Origin: Alphaproteobacteria bacterium
Lineage (GTDB): Bacteria; Pseudomonadota; Alphaproteobacteria; UBA8366
DNA: 64,000 nucleotides
Assembly (NCBI GenBank): GCA_021774335.1
Contig: JAJFJD010000040.1
Span: 62,001-126,000 of the forward strand
Direction of reading: 5' to 3'
The notes under the pieces are model-generated. The model searched no databases. It was not told the DNA's origin and worked only from the letters and a program-made list of their open reading frames with translations. Below, piece after piece: positions 58,052 through 64,000 of this stretch. Position 1 is the stretch's first letter; each line of letters starts with the position of its first letter. A program made the translations under genes and the position numbers.

Positions 58052-59041
58052 TTAGGCGTGCGCGCCACCACGCAGTGCGCCAGCCTCCACGCTGCCCCAG
58101 ACCACCGAGTGGCTCTCGGGCAGCGGCCGGCTGTTCGGCATCGATAGCCAGATGCGTAACAGCAGCCGGTCGAGGCGATCGCTAGGCGAGTCCTCGAACG
58201 GGGTGCGCCCATGATAGATCACGTGATTGTTCAACAGTTGCAGGTCACCGGGCTCTAGCGGCATCTCGAAGCATAATTCCTCCGCCAGATCGATTAGCAT
58301 GTCGAGCGCTTCGACCTGCGTCTCGGTAAGAGGCGGTACGCCGGAGACATCCTGCGCCTGTTCGATATAGGTGCGCGAGAAATGGCTGGTGAAATGGCCG
58401 TCCCGCCGCGCGAAGATCGGAAGCGGATAGGACAACGCTTCCGCGCCTACTTCGTCGCCCACTGTGCTGCGGTGATAATCCTGATAGAGCGCCGCCAGCA
58501 GGTCGGGGCGGCGTTCCAGGATGGCATCGTGAATGGCCACCGCGCTGACGATCCGGCTGATGCCGCCCGCCTTGGCTCGCCGGACGCAAAGCAGGCCGAC
58601 GACATCGGTACGGTCGGTATGCCAGCGCAGCGCGCCGTTTGAGTCGACCCGTTTGCCGCCGCTGTCGCGGATGTCGCGCATCAGTCCGCGCGCGCCATTC
58701 TGCTGGACGGGCGTTCCGAGATGCGTGCCGACCCCAAAGAGCAATCGGCGGAGATCGATGTCCGTGTAGTCATCGACCGGAACTCCGGTCAATTTGACCA
58801 CGCCCTGTCCGGTTTCGAGCTCGGTGGCGACCGATGACAGAGTGTCGGAGACGCTGTCGAGCGGAAAATTTTCGCGCGTGATATCAGACCAGTCTCCGCC
58901 TCGCACACGGACATGCGCGAGCGCCGCATCAATCTCTGCCACGGCGGGGCCGTCGAGCGGGCGTATCCAGCGGGTGTCGTCGAGCAGCGTCTCGCCGCGC
59001 CAAGCGACAGGGCCGCCGATAGGTTGGATTGGTTGGGTCAT
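58052..59041 (-). CDS. TauD/TfdA-like Fe(II)/2-oxoglutarate dioxygenase, 350-residue subgroup
   Basis: A 329-residue member of the recurring subgroup. Iron ligands are H141 and D143 (RWHTDRTDVVG) and the distal His in VIYHGRTPFED; the 2-oxoglutarate arginine is in LLLRIWLS. Motifs FGVGTHLG, HDAILERRPDL and LEPGDLQLLNN match the others, while the GHVLGH loop reads ARGLMRDIRDSG. ATG 59041 follows GGAGG by nine bases; an upstream in-frame ATG at 59119 would overlap this site. It converges on the metallo-hydrolase gene and stands alone on its strand. Confidence 0.87.
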   Translation of the reverse strand: MTQPIQPIGGPVAWRGETLLDDTRWIRPLDGPAVAEIDAALAHVRVRGGDWSDITRENFPLDSVSDTLSSVATELETGQGVVKLTGVPVDDYTDIDLRRLLFGVGTHLGTPVQQNGARGLMRDIRDSGGKRVDSNGALRWHTDRTDVVGLLCVRRAKAGGISRIVSAVAIHDAILERRPDLLAALYQDYHRSTVGDEVGAEALSYPLPIFARRDGHFTSHFSRTYIEQAQDVSGVPPLTETQVEALDMLIDLAEELCFEMPLEPGDLQLLNNHVIYHGRTPFEDSPSDRLDRLLLRIWLSMPNSRPLPESHSVVWGSVEAGALRGGAHA

Positions 59042-59247
59042 GGCAGGTCTCCTCCCATGTTCCGGATATGACATCACAGGCGCGGCCGCCCGGCAAGTTC
59101 TGGGGCGGTTCCGCGTCAACTTGCCACGATGGCGATGCGGCCGAGAATCAGAAGGTGAGGCAGCGGCGCTGGCCGCGCTATGGCGCGCTGGTGCGCCTGG
59201 CGGGCGTTAGCGCCAGAACATCCCCACGGTCGTGCGGATTCAGCATG

Positions 59248-59712
59248 CTACAGACGGGTTTTGCTGAAGTAGGCGGTAATCTGAAGGGTTCCGTCGATTC
59301 GCTCGATTGTAAATCGTTCCCGAGAGGACGCAGTGAGTCGCTGATTCCCGACACTTACTTTTTCTACTAATCGTGATGTAACAAGCGCCACGTTTGGAGA
59401 AATAATGTTTATGTTCTTAATATTTCTATCTATTTCATAGTGATCTGTTCGGATAATTCCTTGCTGAACGAAAGAAATGTAATCCTCTTTTCCGAATGTC
59501 ATCGTTTCAGCGCCGTTGTCGCTCTTGTAATCGATCTCGAATATCGCCTTTTCATTTATGTAATTACTGAATTCACTGATGTTTTCGGCGAGGATTGCGC
59601 GATCGATCGACGCCAACATGTCGTGAATTTCCTTCTTTGTGATGCCTGCGGCCGCCGCCACGGAGCACCAAAAGAAGACGAAACAGAACGCAAGATTTCT
59701 CAGGATTTTCAC
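59248..59712 (-). CDS. Exported NTF2/SnoaL-like protein, AT-richer than its surroundings
   Basis: A 154-residue protein starting at GTG 59712, seven bases after GGGAGA. Residues 1-22 are a signal peptide (KILRNLAFCFVFFWCSVAAAA). The remainder has the pattern of a cystatin-like NTF2 fold: an N-terminal helix (ITKKEIHDMLASIDRAILAEN), a helix with YINEKAIFEIDYKS, then strands ending FTIERIDGTLQITAYF. The coding sequence uses many A/T-ending codons and has a visibly lower GC content than every neighbour, which suggests acquisition by transfer. Function unknown. Confidence 0.75.
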   Translation of the reverse strand: MKILRNLAFCFVFFWCSVAAAAGITKKEIHDMLASIDRAILAENISEFSNYINEKAIFEIDYKSDNGAETMTFGKEDYISFVQQGIIRTDHYEIDRNIKNINIISPNVALVTSRLVEKVSVGNQRLTASSRERFTIERIDGTLQITAYFSKTRL

Positions 59713-59851
59713 GGTATTTCTCCCAAAATGACGCGGTTTGCTCGACGTTTTGGTAGAAACAGAAGGTAGAATCCCGGGGTTTACGTATCGTAAAGATCGA
59801 CACATTACCGCCGCGCATGGCGGGGCTGCGCCAAGGATGAGGCAGGCAAGA

Positions 59852-59887
59852 AAAAGCCCCCTCCGGCTCGTGCCGGACGGGGCTTTT
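59852..59887. terminator. Bidirectional terminator upstream of the thiolase-like gene's end
   Basis: AAAAGCCCC (59852-59860) pairs with GGGGCTTTT (59879-59887), with an inner CCGG/CCGG stem. A and T tracts on both sides allow termination either way; it stops the leftward thiolase-like operon ending at 59907. Confidence 0.8.
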
Positions 59888-59906
59888 CCAACGGTTTGCC
59901 GTCGGT

Positions 59907-61058
59907 CTACAGCGTGTCTTCGCTGCCGAGGATGACGGTGCATTGGCTGGACAGGACGCCGCCGTTGCCGTGTGCAATTGCCAGATTGACGTCGTCCACC
60001 TGCCGGTCGCCGCAGACGCCCTGGATTTGGCGGGCCGCCTCGATCAGCAGGAACAAGCCGTACATGCCCGGATGGCAATAGGACAGGCCGCCGCCGTTCG
60101 TGTTGACCGCGACCTTGCCGCCGGGGCCGATGCCGTTGTTCTCGACCAACGCGCCGCCTTCGCCCTTGGCGCAGACGCCGAGGTCTTCCAGGAACAAAAG
60201 CGTATTGATCGTGAACGCGTCATACAGCTCGAACACGTCGATATCCTTCACCGTCACGCCCGCTTCCTTGTAGGCGATCGGTCCGGAATAGGCCGCGCCG
60301 GAAACGGTCATGTCCGGCATGGCGCTGATCATGTTGTGGCTGATGTGCTCGCCGGTCCCCAACACGTAGGCGGGCTTGGTCTTGAGGTCCTTCGCCCGTT
60401 CCGGCGTGGTGATGACGATCGCGCCGCCGCCGTCGGTGACGAGGCAGCAGTCGCGCACCGTGAAGGGATAGCTGATCATCGGTGCGTTCAGCACGTCGTC
60501 GATGGTCATGTCTTCCTGACGGTAGGCGACCGGGTTCAACTTGGCCCAATTGCGCGCCGCCACGGCGATTTCAGCCAGCTGTTCACGCGTCGTGCCGTAT
60601 TGATGCATATGCCGGGACGCGGCGAGAGCATAGGCGCTCGGCGGCATCATCGGCTTATACGGGTCTTCGTAGGCATTCGGCTCGCGCGCCGACGCCGCCG
60701 CACGGCTGACCGAACGCTGCGTGCTGCCATAGGCGATCACGACGACCTCGCAGCAGCCGGCCGCGATGGCCGCCTGTGCATGCGCCACATGCGCCATGAA
60801 GGACGAGCCGCCGATCTGCGTCGAATCGAAATAGGTCGGCTGGATGCCGAGATATTCGCACATCGCCATGGCGACCATGCGCGACTGGCTGGTCGCGGCG
60901 AAGTAACCGTCGACGTCGCTCAGCTTCAGGCCGCAATTGTCGAGGGCGCGCATCGTGCCCTGCGCCATCAAGTCGAAAGGCGTCATGTCGGGTGCGACGA
61001 CGCCGAGATCGGATTCCGCCGTGCCGACGATTGCGATATTTCCGCGAAGATTGCTCAT
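59907..61058 (-). CDS. Thiolase-superfamily protein lacking catalytic cysteines (SCP-x/Ltp2-like)
   Basis: A 383-residue thiolase-fold protein. The N-terminus (IAIVGTAESDLG) and the C-terminal NTNGGGLSYCHPGMYG are of the sterol-carrier SCP-x type. At the nucleophile position the sequence reads TQIGGSSFMAH, without cysteine; the second thiolase cysteine is also missing (AHGNGGVLSS at the end). This pattern is shared with Ltp2-type aldolases of steroid side-chain breakdown, which need a DUF35 partner. A DUF35 gene is two bases upstream. Carbon-carbon cleavage by retro-aldol chemistry is thus a serious alternative to thiolysis. Confidence 0.85.
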   Translation of the reverse strand: MSNLRGNIAIVGTAESDLGVVAPDMTPFDLMAQGTMRALDNCGLKLSDVDGYFAATSQSRMVAMAMCEYLGIQPTYFDSTQIGGSSFMAHVAHAQAAIAAGCCEVVVIAYGSTQRSVSRAAASAREPNAYEDPYKPMMPPSAYALAASRHMHQYGTTREQLAEIAVAARNWAKLNPVAYRQEDMTIDDVLNAPMISYPFTVRDCCLVTDGGGAIVITTPERAKDLKTKPAYVLGTGEHISHNMISAMPDMTVSGAAYSGPIAYKEAGVTVKDIDVFELYDAFTINTLLFLEDLGVCAKGEGGALVENNGIGPGGKVAVNTNGGGLSYCHPGMYGLFLLIEAARQIQGVCGDRQVDDVNLAIAHGNGGVLSSQCTVILGSEDTL

Positions 61059-61060
61059 GT

Positions 61061-61438
61061 TCAGCCCTCCGCCGGATCGAAGACAGGATAGACCGGCTGG
61101 TCGTCGGTGCCGGGGATCATCCGCATTTTCACACGCATGCCGATCTTGACCTCCGACGGATCGATATTCTCGATGCGGCTCATCATGCGAAAGCCTTCAT
61201 CCAGATCGACCATCGATACGTCATACGGCTCGCCGTTGCGCGGATGCAGCGTGGTCGTGGCATAGACGGTGCCGAGACCCTTGCTGACTTTCCATTCCAG
61301 CGCGCCGCCGGTTTTCGGTGCGACGAGCCGCGGATAAAAGACCGCCGTGCCGTCTTCGGTGACTTGATACGCAAGGTCGCCCTTTTCGCAGTATTCCCGG
61401 AATACCGCGAGCGGCGACGTTTCCGCCCTCTCGGACAT
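61061..61438 (-). CDS. DUF35 OB-fold protein, partner of the thiolase-like protein, without zinc ribbon
   Basis: A 125-residue DUF35 (ChsH2 C-terminal type) protein. The C-terminal OB fold is recognisable (GLGTVYATTTLHPRNGEPYDVSMVDLDEGFRMMSRIEN). The N-terminal region, which normally holds a four-cysteine zinc ribbon, has only one cysteine (REYCEKG). DUF35 proteins associate with thiolase-fold enzymes such as Ltp2 and HMG-CoA synthase-like proteins. It is translated just before the thiolase-like gene, with a two-base gap. Confidence 0.85.
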   Translation of the reverse strand: MSERAETSPLAVFREYCEKGDLAYQVTEDGTAVFYPRLVAPKTGGALEWKVSKGLGTVYATTTLHPRNGEPYDVSMVDLDEGFRMMSRIENIDPSEVKIGMRVKMRMIPGTDDQPVYPVFDPAEG

Positions 61439-61653
61439 ACTCAGTAACTCCCTAATTGTGGTTGCGGTCCCGGTTGTTCGTCCGGTCCGCTGGTTGGGGC
61501 GGGCCGATTATGCGGCGTGACCGCCTGCTTGTCACATTGCACGTTGGCAGTCTGTGATATCGTTAGCGGGAAACATGGCTTGGCGCCGAACGCCGCGTCC
61601 CGGACTGCTGGGCCGACAATAAGACGCATGCCGCAACGCGGAGGAAAACGACC

Positions 61654-62199
61654 ATGGGATTTCGAAATGGGATCATCTTCGCTGGGCTCCTGTTTGCCTT
61701 TGCGATAGGGCCGACACAGGCGGCCGAGCCGAAGGCCGAACAACCGGCGCAGCCGAAAGCCGCACCGGCGGCCGAGCAGGAACCCAAGCAAGCGCCGATG
61801 CAGAAGGGGAGCGGGACCGTCACCTACGTTCCCAGCGCTACCGAGACGACAAAGCTCAAGAACGGCAGCAAGGTGATCCGGACACGGATGAAAGGCATCA
61901 TCATCGCCGACGACCCGAAAACGCCGTTCCATCTGGCGGGGCAAAGCTGTGGCGGGACGACGATCCTGTCGGCCAAAGGCTTCCCGCCGCATAGCAGCGG
62001 GTATTGCAGCACGGTCGACAAGGACGGCGATGCTTGGTGGATCTGGTGGCGCGCCGAAGGCAGAGGAAGCGTCTGGGAATTCATCGACGGCACCGGCAAA
62101 TATGCGGACATCGAAGGCAAGGGCAAAACCGCGACGCTCGTGCGCCTGCCCGACGGCCGTCAGACGCTACGCTGGGAAGGAAGCTGGCGGCTGCGGTGA
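61654..62199 (+). CDS. Secreted protein of unknown function, about 180 residues
   Basis: A 181-residue protein with a signal peptide (residues 1-23, ending TQAAEP), an alanine/proline/lysine/glutamate-rich linker (about 24-50), and a compact domain of about 125 residues with two cysteines (GQSCGG and SGYCST) and many tryptophans (DAWWIWWRAEGRGSVWEF). It follows AGGAGG. The domain resembles small periplasmic beta-rich proteins, but I do not recognise a family. It is isolated between leftward operons, transcribed by itself. Confidence 0.7.
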   Translation: MGFRNGIIFAGLLFAFAIGPTQAAEPKAEQPAQPKAAPAAEQEPKQAPMQKGSGTVTYVPSATETTKLKNGSKVIRTRMKGIIIADDPKTPFHLAGQSCGGTTILSAKGFPPHSSGYCSTVDKDGDAWWIWWRAEGRGSVWEFIDGTGKYADIEGKGKTATLVRLPDGRQTLRWEGSWRLR

Positions 62200-62227
62200 C
62201 GGGGCGGTTAGGGAGCGAACAGCGCGC

Positions 62228-63088
62228 CTATCCCGCAATCTCCGCCCGGCCATTGTTGATCACCACCGCGTCACGTTCGGCGACCACCGAACGGAATATG
62301 ATCTCGGACCCGTCCTTCCACATCTCCGTGCGAACGGTGTCGCCGGGGAAGACCGGGGAGGAGAAGCGGCCTTCCATGCTCTTCAATTTCGCCGGGTCGT
62401 AGCCGCAGACGGTTTTGAGCAGCGCGTTTCCGGCGACGCCGTAGGTCAGCAGGCCATGCGCGATGGGCCGTTCGAAGCCCGCCTTGGTGGCGATGTCGGG
62501 GTCCGCGTGCAGCGGATTGTAATCACCGCTCAAGCGGTAGATCAGCGCCGATTGCGGCAGCGTGGTCAGGTCGCAGGCCAGATCCCACGGGCGGTCGGGA
62601 ATCTGTGCGATTGGCTTCTCCGGACCGCTCGGCCCGCCGAAGCCGCCCTGGCCGCGCAGGAAGGAACTGGTGCCGACGGTGCAGAGATGGTCGCCGGTGG
62701 CCTTGTCGTAGATCTCGCGCTCCGCGTTGACCAGCGCGCCGCGTCCTTCGCCTTTGTCGATCACGCCGGTCACGCGGATCTTGCCGATGAAGGTGCCTTT
62801 GACCGGCAGCGGCTTGTGGATCGTGAAGCTGTTACCGCCGTTGACCATGCGTAGATAGTCGATGCCAACGTCATACTGCCGTATCCAACTGCCGGGATAT
62901 GCCATTACGACGGCCATCGTCGGCAGGGCTTGCAGGTCCTTCTCATAGAGAAAGCGGAGCTCGTCGCGGTCGACCGGATCGTTCCCCAGGCCGACGCCGA
63001 GCGCATACAGCATCGTGTCGCGCGCGGTCCAGTCCTGCTCGATCTCCGGAATGTCGAGACTCATGATTTTTTCGTAGTCGATGGCCAT
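62228..63088 (-). CDS. MaoC-type double-hotdog enoyl-CoA hydratase
   Basis: A 286-residue hydratase 2 type enzyme with two hotdog domains. The C-terminal domain carries the hydratase motif: YRLSGDYNPLHADPDIATKAGFERPIAHGL near residues 184-213, with catalytic Asp and His in SGDYNPLH. The N-terminal domain is the non-catalytic hotdog. It adds water to an enoyl-CoA of (R) stereochemistry. It lies upstream of the secreted-protein gene but on the opposite strand, and near the thiolase-like/DUF35 pair, suggesting a shared beta-oxidation-type route. Confidence 0.9.
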   Translation of the reverse strand: MAIDYEKIMSLDIPEIEQDWTARDTMLYALGVGLGNDPVDRDELRFLYEKDLQALPTMAVVMAYPGSWIRQYDVGIDYLRMVNGGNSFTIHKPLPVKGTFIGKIRVTGVIDKGEGRGALVNAEREIYDKATGDHLCTVGTSSFLRGQGGFGGPSGPEKPIAQIPDRPWDLACDLTTLPQSALIYRLSGDYNPLHADPDIATKAGFERPIAHGLLTYGVAGNALLKTVCGYDPAKLKSMEGRFSSPVFPGDTVRTEMWKDGSEIIFRSVVAERDAVVINNGRAEIAG

Positions 63089-63180
63089 GGCGTCCTCCCG
63101 CTGCGACGTTCTGGCGTGCGGTCGATGGGATACGACACCCGCACGGCTCGCCGCGTCGGACTCAGTATAGCCAAGAAAAT

Positions 63181-63206
63181 CGCCGCGGCGCGAAACCGCC
63201 GCGGCG
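63181..63206 (-). terminator. Terminator of the ATP-grasp gene
   Basis: CGCCGCGGCG occurs at 63181-63190 and 63197-63206 and is its own reverse complement, so the two copies form a 10-base-pair stem with a six-base loop. Read leftward it is followed by ATTTTCTTGG. Confidence 0.6.
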
Positions 63207-63225
63207 TCGAGGTGGGGGGAGTTTG

Positions 63226-64000
63226 TTACTCGGCGGCGGCGAGGTGCCGTAGGCCTGCGATTTCGCCGCCAAGAAATTCCGCGAGCGCGCCCATGCCGGA
63301 CCGGTTCGTATCGGTCAGTCCCGCAGCCGCTTCCGCGTCGGGGTTATAGTTGGTGTTGGTATTAACGTCGTAGACCCAGGTCTCGCCGCTGGCATCGGTA
63401 ATCATCTCGATCCCGGCGACCTCGATCCCGTTGCGGGCGAGGAACTCCTCCATGCGGGCGTGCAGGGGGTGCGCGAAGTCGTCGAGGATTTCGAATTTGG
63501 GCCGCTCCGGCGTGGTCGGCGCATCGTCGATGGCGCAGACATCGGCCGGGCATAGCTCGAAGCCGTCGGATGTATCGACCCGGACCGCATAGACGAAGCG
63601 GCCGCCGACGAACTCGTTGCGAATGATGGCGGGTTCCGCCGCCTGCACATAGCGTTGAACCAGGACCGTGCCGTCCAGCCCGACGTCGAAGGTGTCGTCT
63701 TCGACGAAGGCTTCCGCCGACGCGATGTCATCGAATTTTTGGACGCCCAGCCCTTTGCCGCCGCGGTTCGGTTTCAGGATCAGCGGTGCGCCGACCTTAC
63801 GGATCGCATCACGCAAGGCGTCTTTCCCGACGGCAGCGATGGTGCGCGGCACGGGGATGCCGGCGGCGCTCAACGCGGCGTATTGCTTTACCTTGCTGAT
63901 TTCCAGTTCCAGCGCGTGCCCGCCGTTGATGACGCGGCGGCCGTGGCCTTCCAGCCATGCCAATACGCTGCCGGCGAGTTCGGGCGCAAAGCGGTGGCCG
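63226..64000 (-). CDS. ATP-grasp ligase, RimK-like (5' end beyond window)
   Basis: At least 258 residues of an ATP-grasp enzyme; the frame is open to the window edge, so the N-terminus is missing. It has the ATP-binding lid and loop segments (ILKPNRGGKGLGVQKFDD, FVEDDTFDVGLDGTVLVQRYV), the EMITDASGETWVYDVNTNTNYNPDAE metal-binding region, and ELEISKVKQYAALSAAGIPVP before them. The layout is that of RimK-type alpha-L-glutamate ligases and related enzymes that join an amino acid to a carboxylate. The in-frame TTG at 63963 is very probably an internal leucine. Substrate unknown. Confidence 0.88.
   Translation of the reverse strand, partial: GHRFAPELAGSVLAWLEGHGRRVINGGHALELEISKVKQYAALSAAGIPVPRTIAAVGKDALRDAIRKVGAPLILKPNRGGKGLGVQKFDDIASAEAFVEDDTFDVGLDGTVLVQRYVQAAEPAIIRNEFVGGRFVYAVRVDTSDGFELCPADVCAIDDAPTTPERPKFEILDDFAHPLHARMEEFLARNGIEVAGIEMITDASGETWVYDVNTNTNYNPDAEAAAGLTDTNRSGMGALAEFLGGEIAGLRHLAAAE

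Noticed and set aside
1-64000. tRNA, rRNA, CRISPR arrays, insertion sequences and prophage genes
   Set aside because: I looked for regular repeats, transposase or integrase motifs and cloverleaf-like segments and found none that could be supported.

Overview
The window is gene-dense, high-GC DNA from an aerobic heterotrophic bacterium, most likely an alphaproteobacterium of Rhodospirillales type. This rests on gene families and regulatory motifs (tripartite tricarboxylate transporter, MmgE/PrpD and CaiB families, Zur boxes of GTTATA-N-TATAAC type, a TTAA-N7-TTAA CtrA-like site, an HmrR/CueR-like copA promoter), not on any rRNA or marker gene. No tRNA, rRNA, CRISPR array, phage or insertion sequence was seen.

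Layout. 1-9427: a tripartite tricarboxylate transporter (tctCBA, leftward) diverges from a two-subunit acid-CoA ligase of the succinyl/malyl-CoA synthetase type followed by an NAD-dependent formate dehydrogenase (fused FdsG-FdsB, then FdsA). 9473-14608: a queuosine-precursor transporter and a three-gene ABC efflux system (ATPase, FtsX-type permease, membrane fusion protein). 14812-18909: a degenerate-receiver LuxR regulator, a stretch of hairpins, a tiny secreted protein, a PRC-barrel protein, and a divergent ECF sigma/anti-sigma pair. 18913-21258: a copper P-type ATPase. 21392-39273: a catabolic region with four TauD/TfdA-type dioxygenases, MmgE/PrpD, VOC, alcohol dehydrogenase-like reductase, amidohydrolase, a CoxM-CoxS-CoxL-type molybdenum hydroxylase, enoyl-CoA hydratase, two arginine-rich exported paralogues, and an operon of racemase-like protein, acyl-CoA dehydrogenase, CaiB-type CoA transferase and dioxygenase. 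39428-45548: a parvulin, small proteins, then the zinc regulon (znuB, znuC, zur leftward; znuA and an outer-membrane His-rich protein rightward). 45647-52204: an RTX/FecR surface protein, ribokinase, universal stress protein, a small acidic protein and HutF. 52326-59041: MsrA, UbiD-UbiX, two more dioxygenases, dienelactone hydrolase and a metallo-beta-lactamase-fold enzyme. 59248-64000: an AT-richer exported NTF2-like protein, a thiolase-like protein with DUF35 partner, a secreted protein, a MaoC-type double-hotdog hydratase and a truncated ATP-grasp ligase.

The strongest new observations are: two matched divergent promoters (GGGAAT-N17-GTCTATG) between the ECF sigma gene and the PRC-barrel gene; three Zur boxes that tie an uncharacterised His-rich outer-membrane protein to zinc uptake; similar CtrA-like sites 96-97 bases upstream of two paralogous arginine-rich exported proteins; six iron/2-oxoglutarate dioxygenase genes in 38 kb; a CoA ligase with an altered carboxylate-binding loop joined to formate dehydrogenase; and a thiolase-like/DUF35/MaoC set without the thiolase cysteines.
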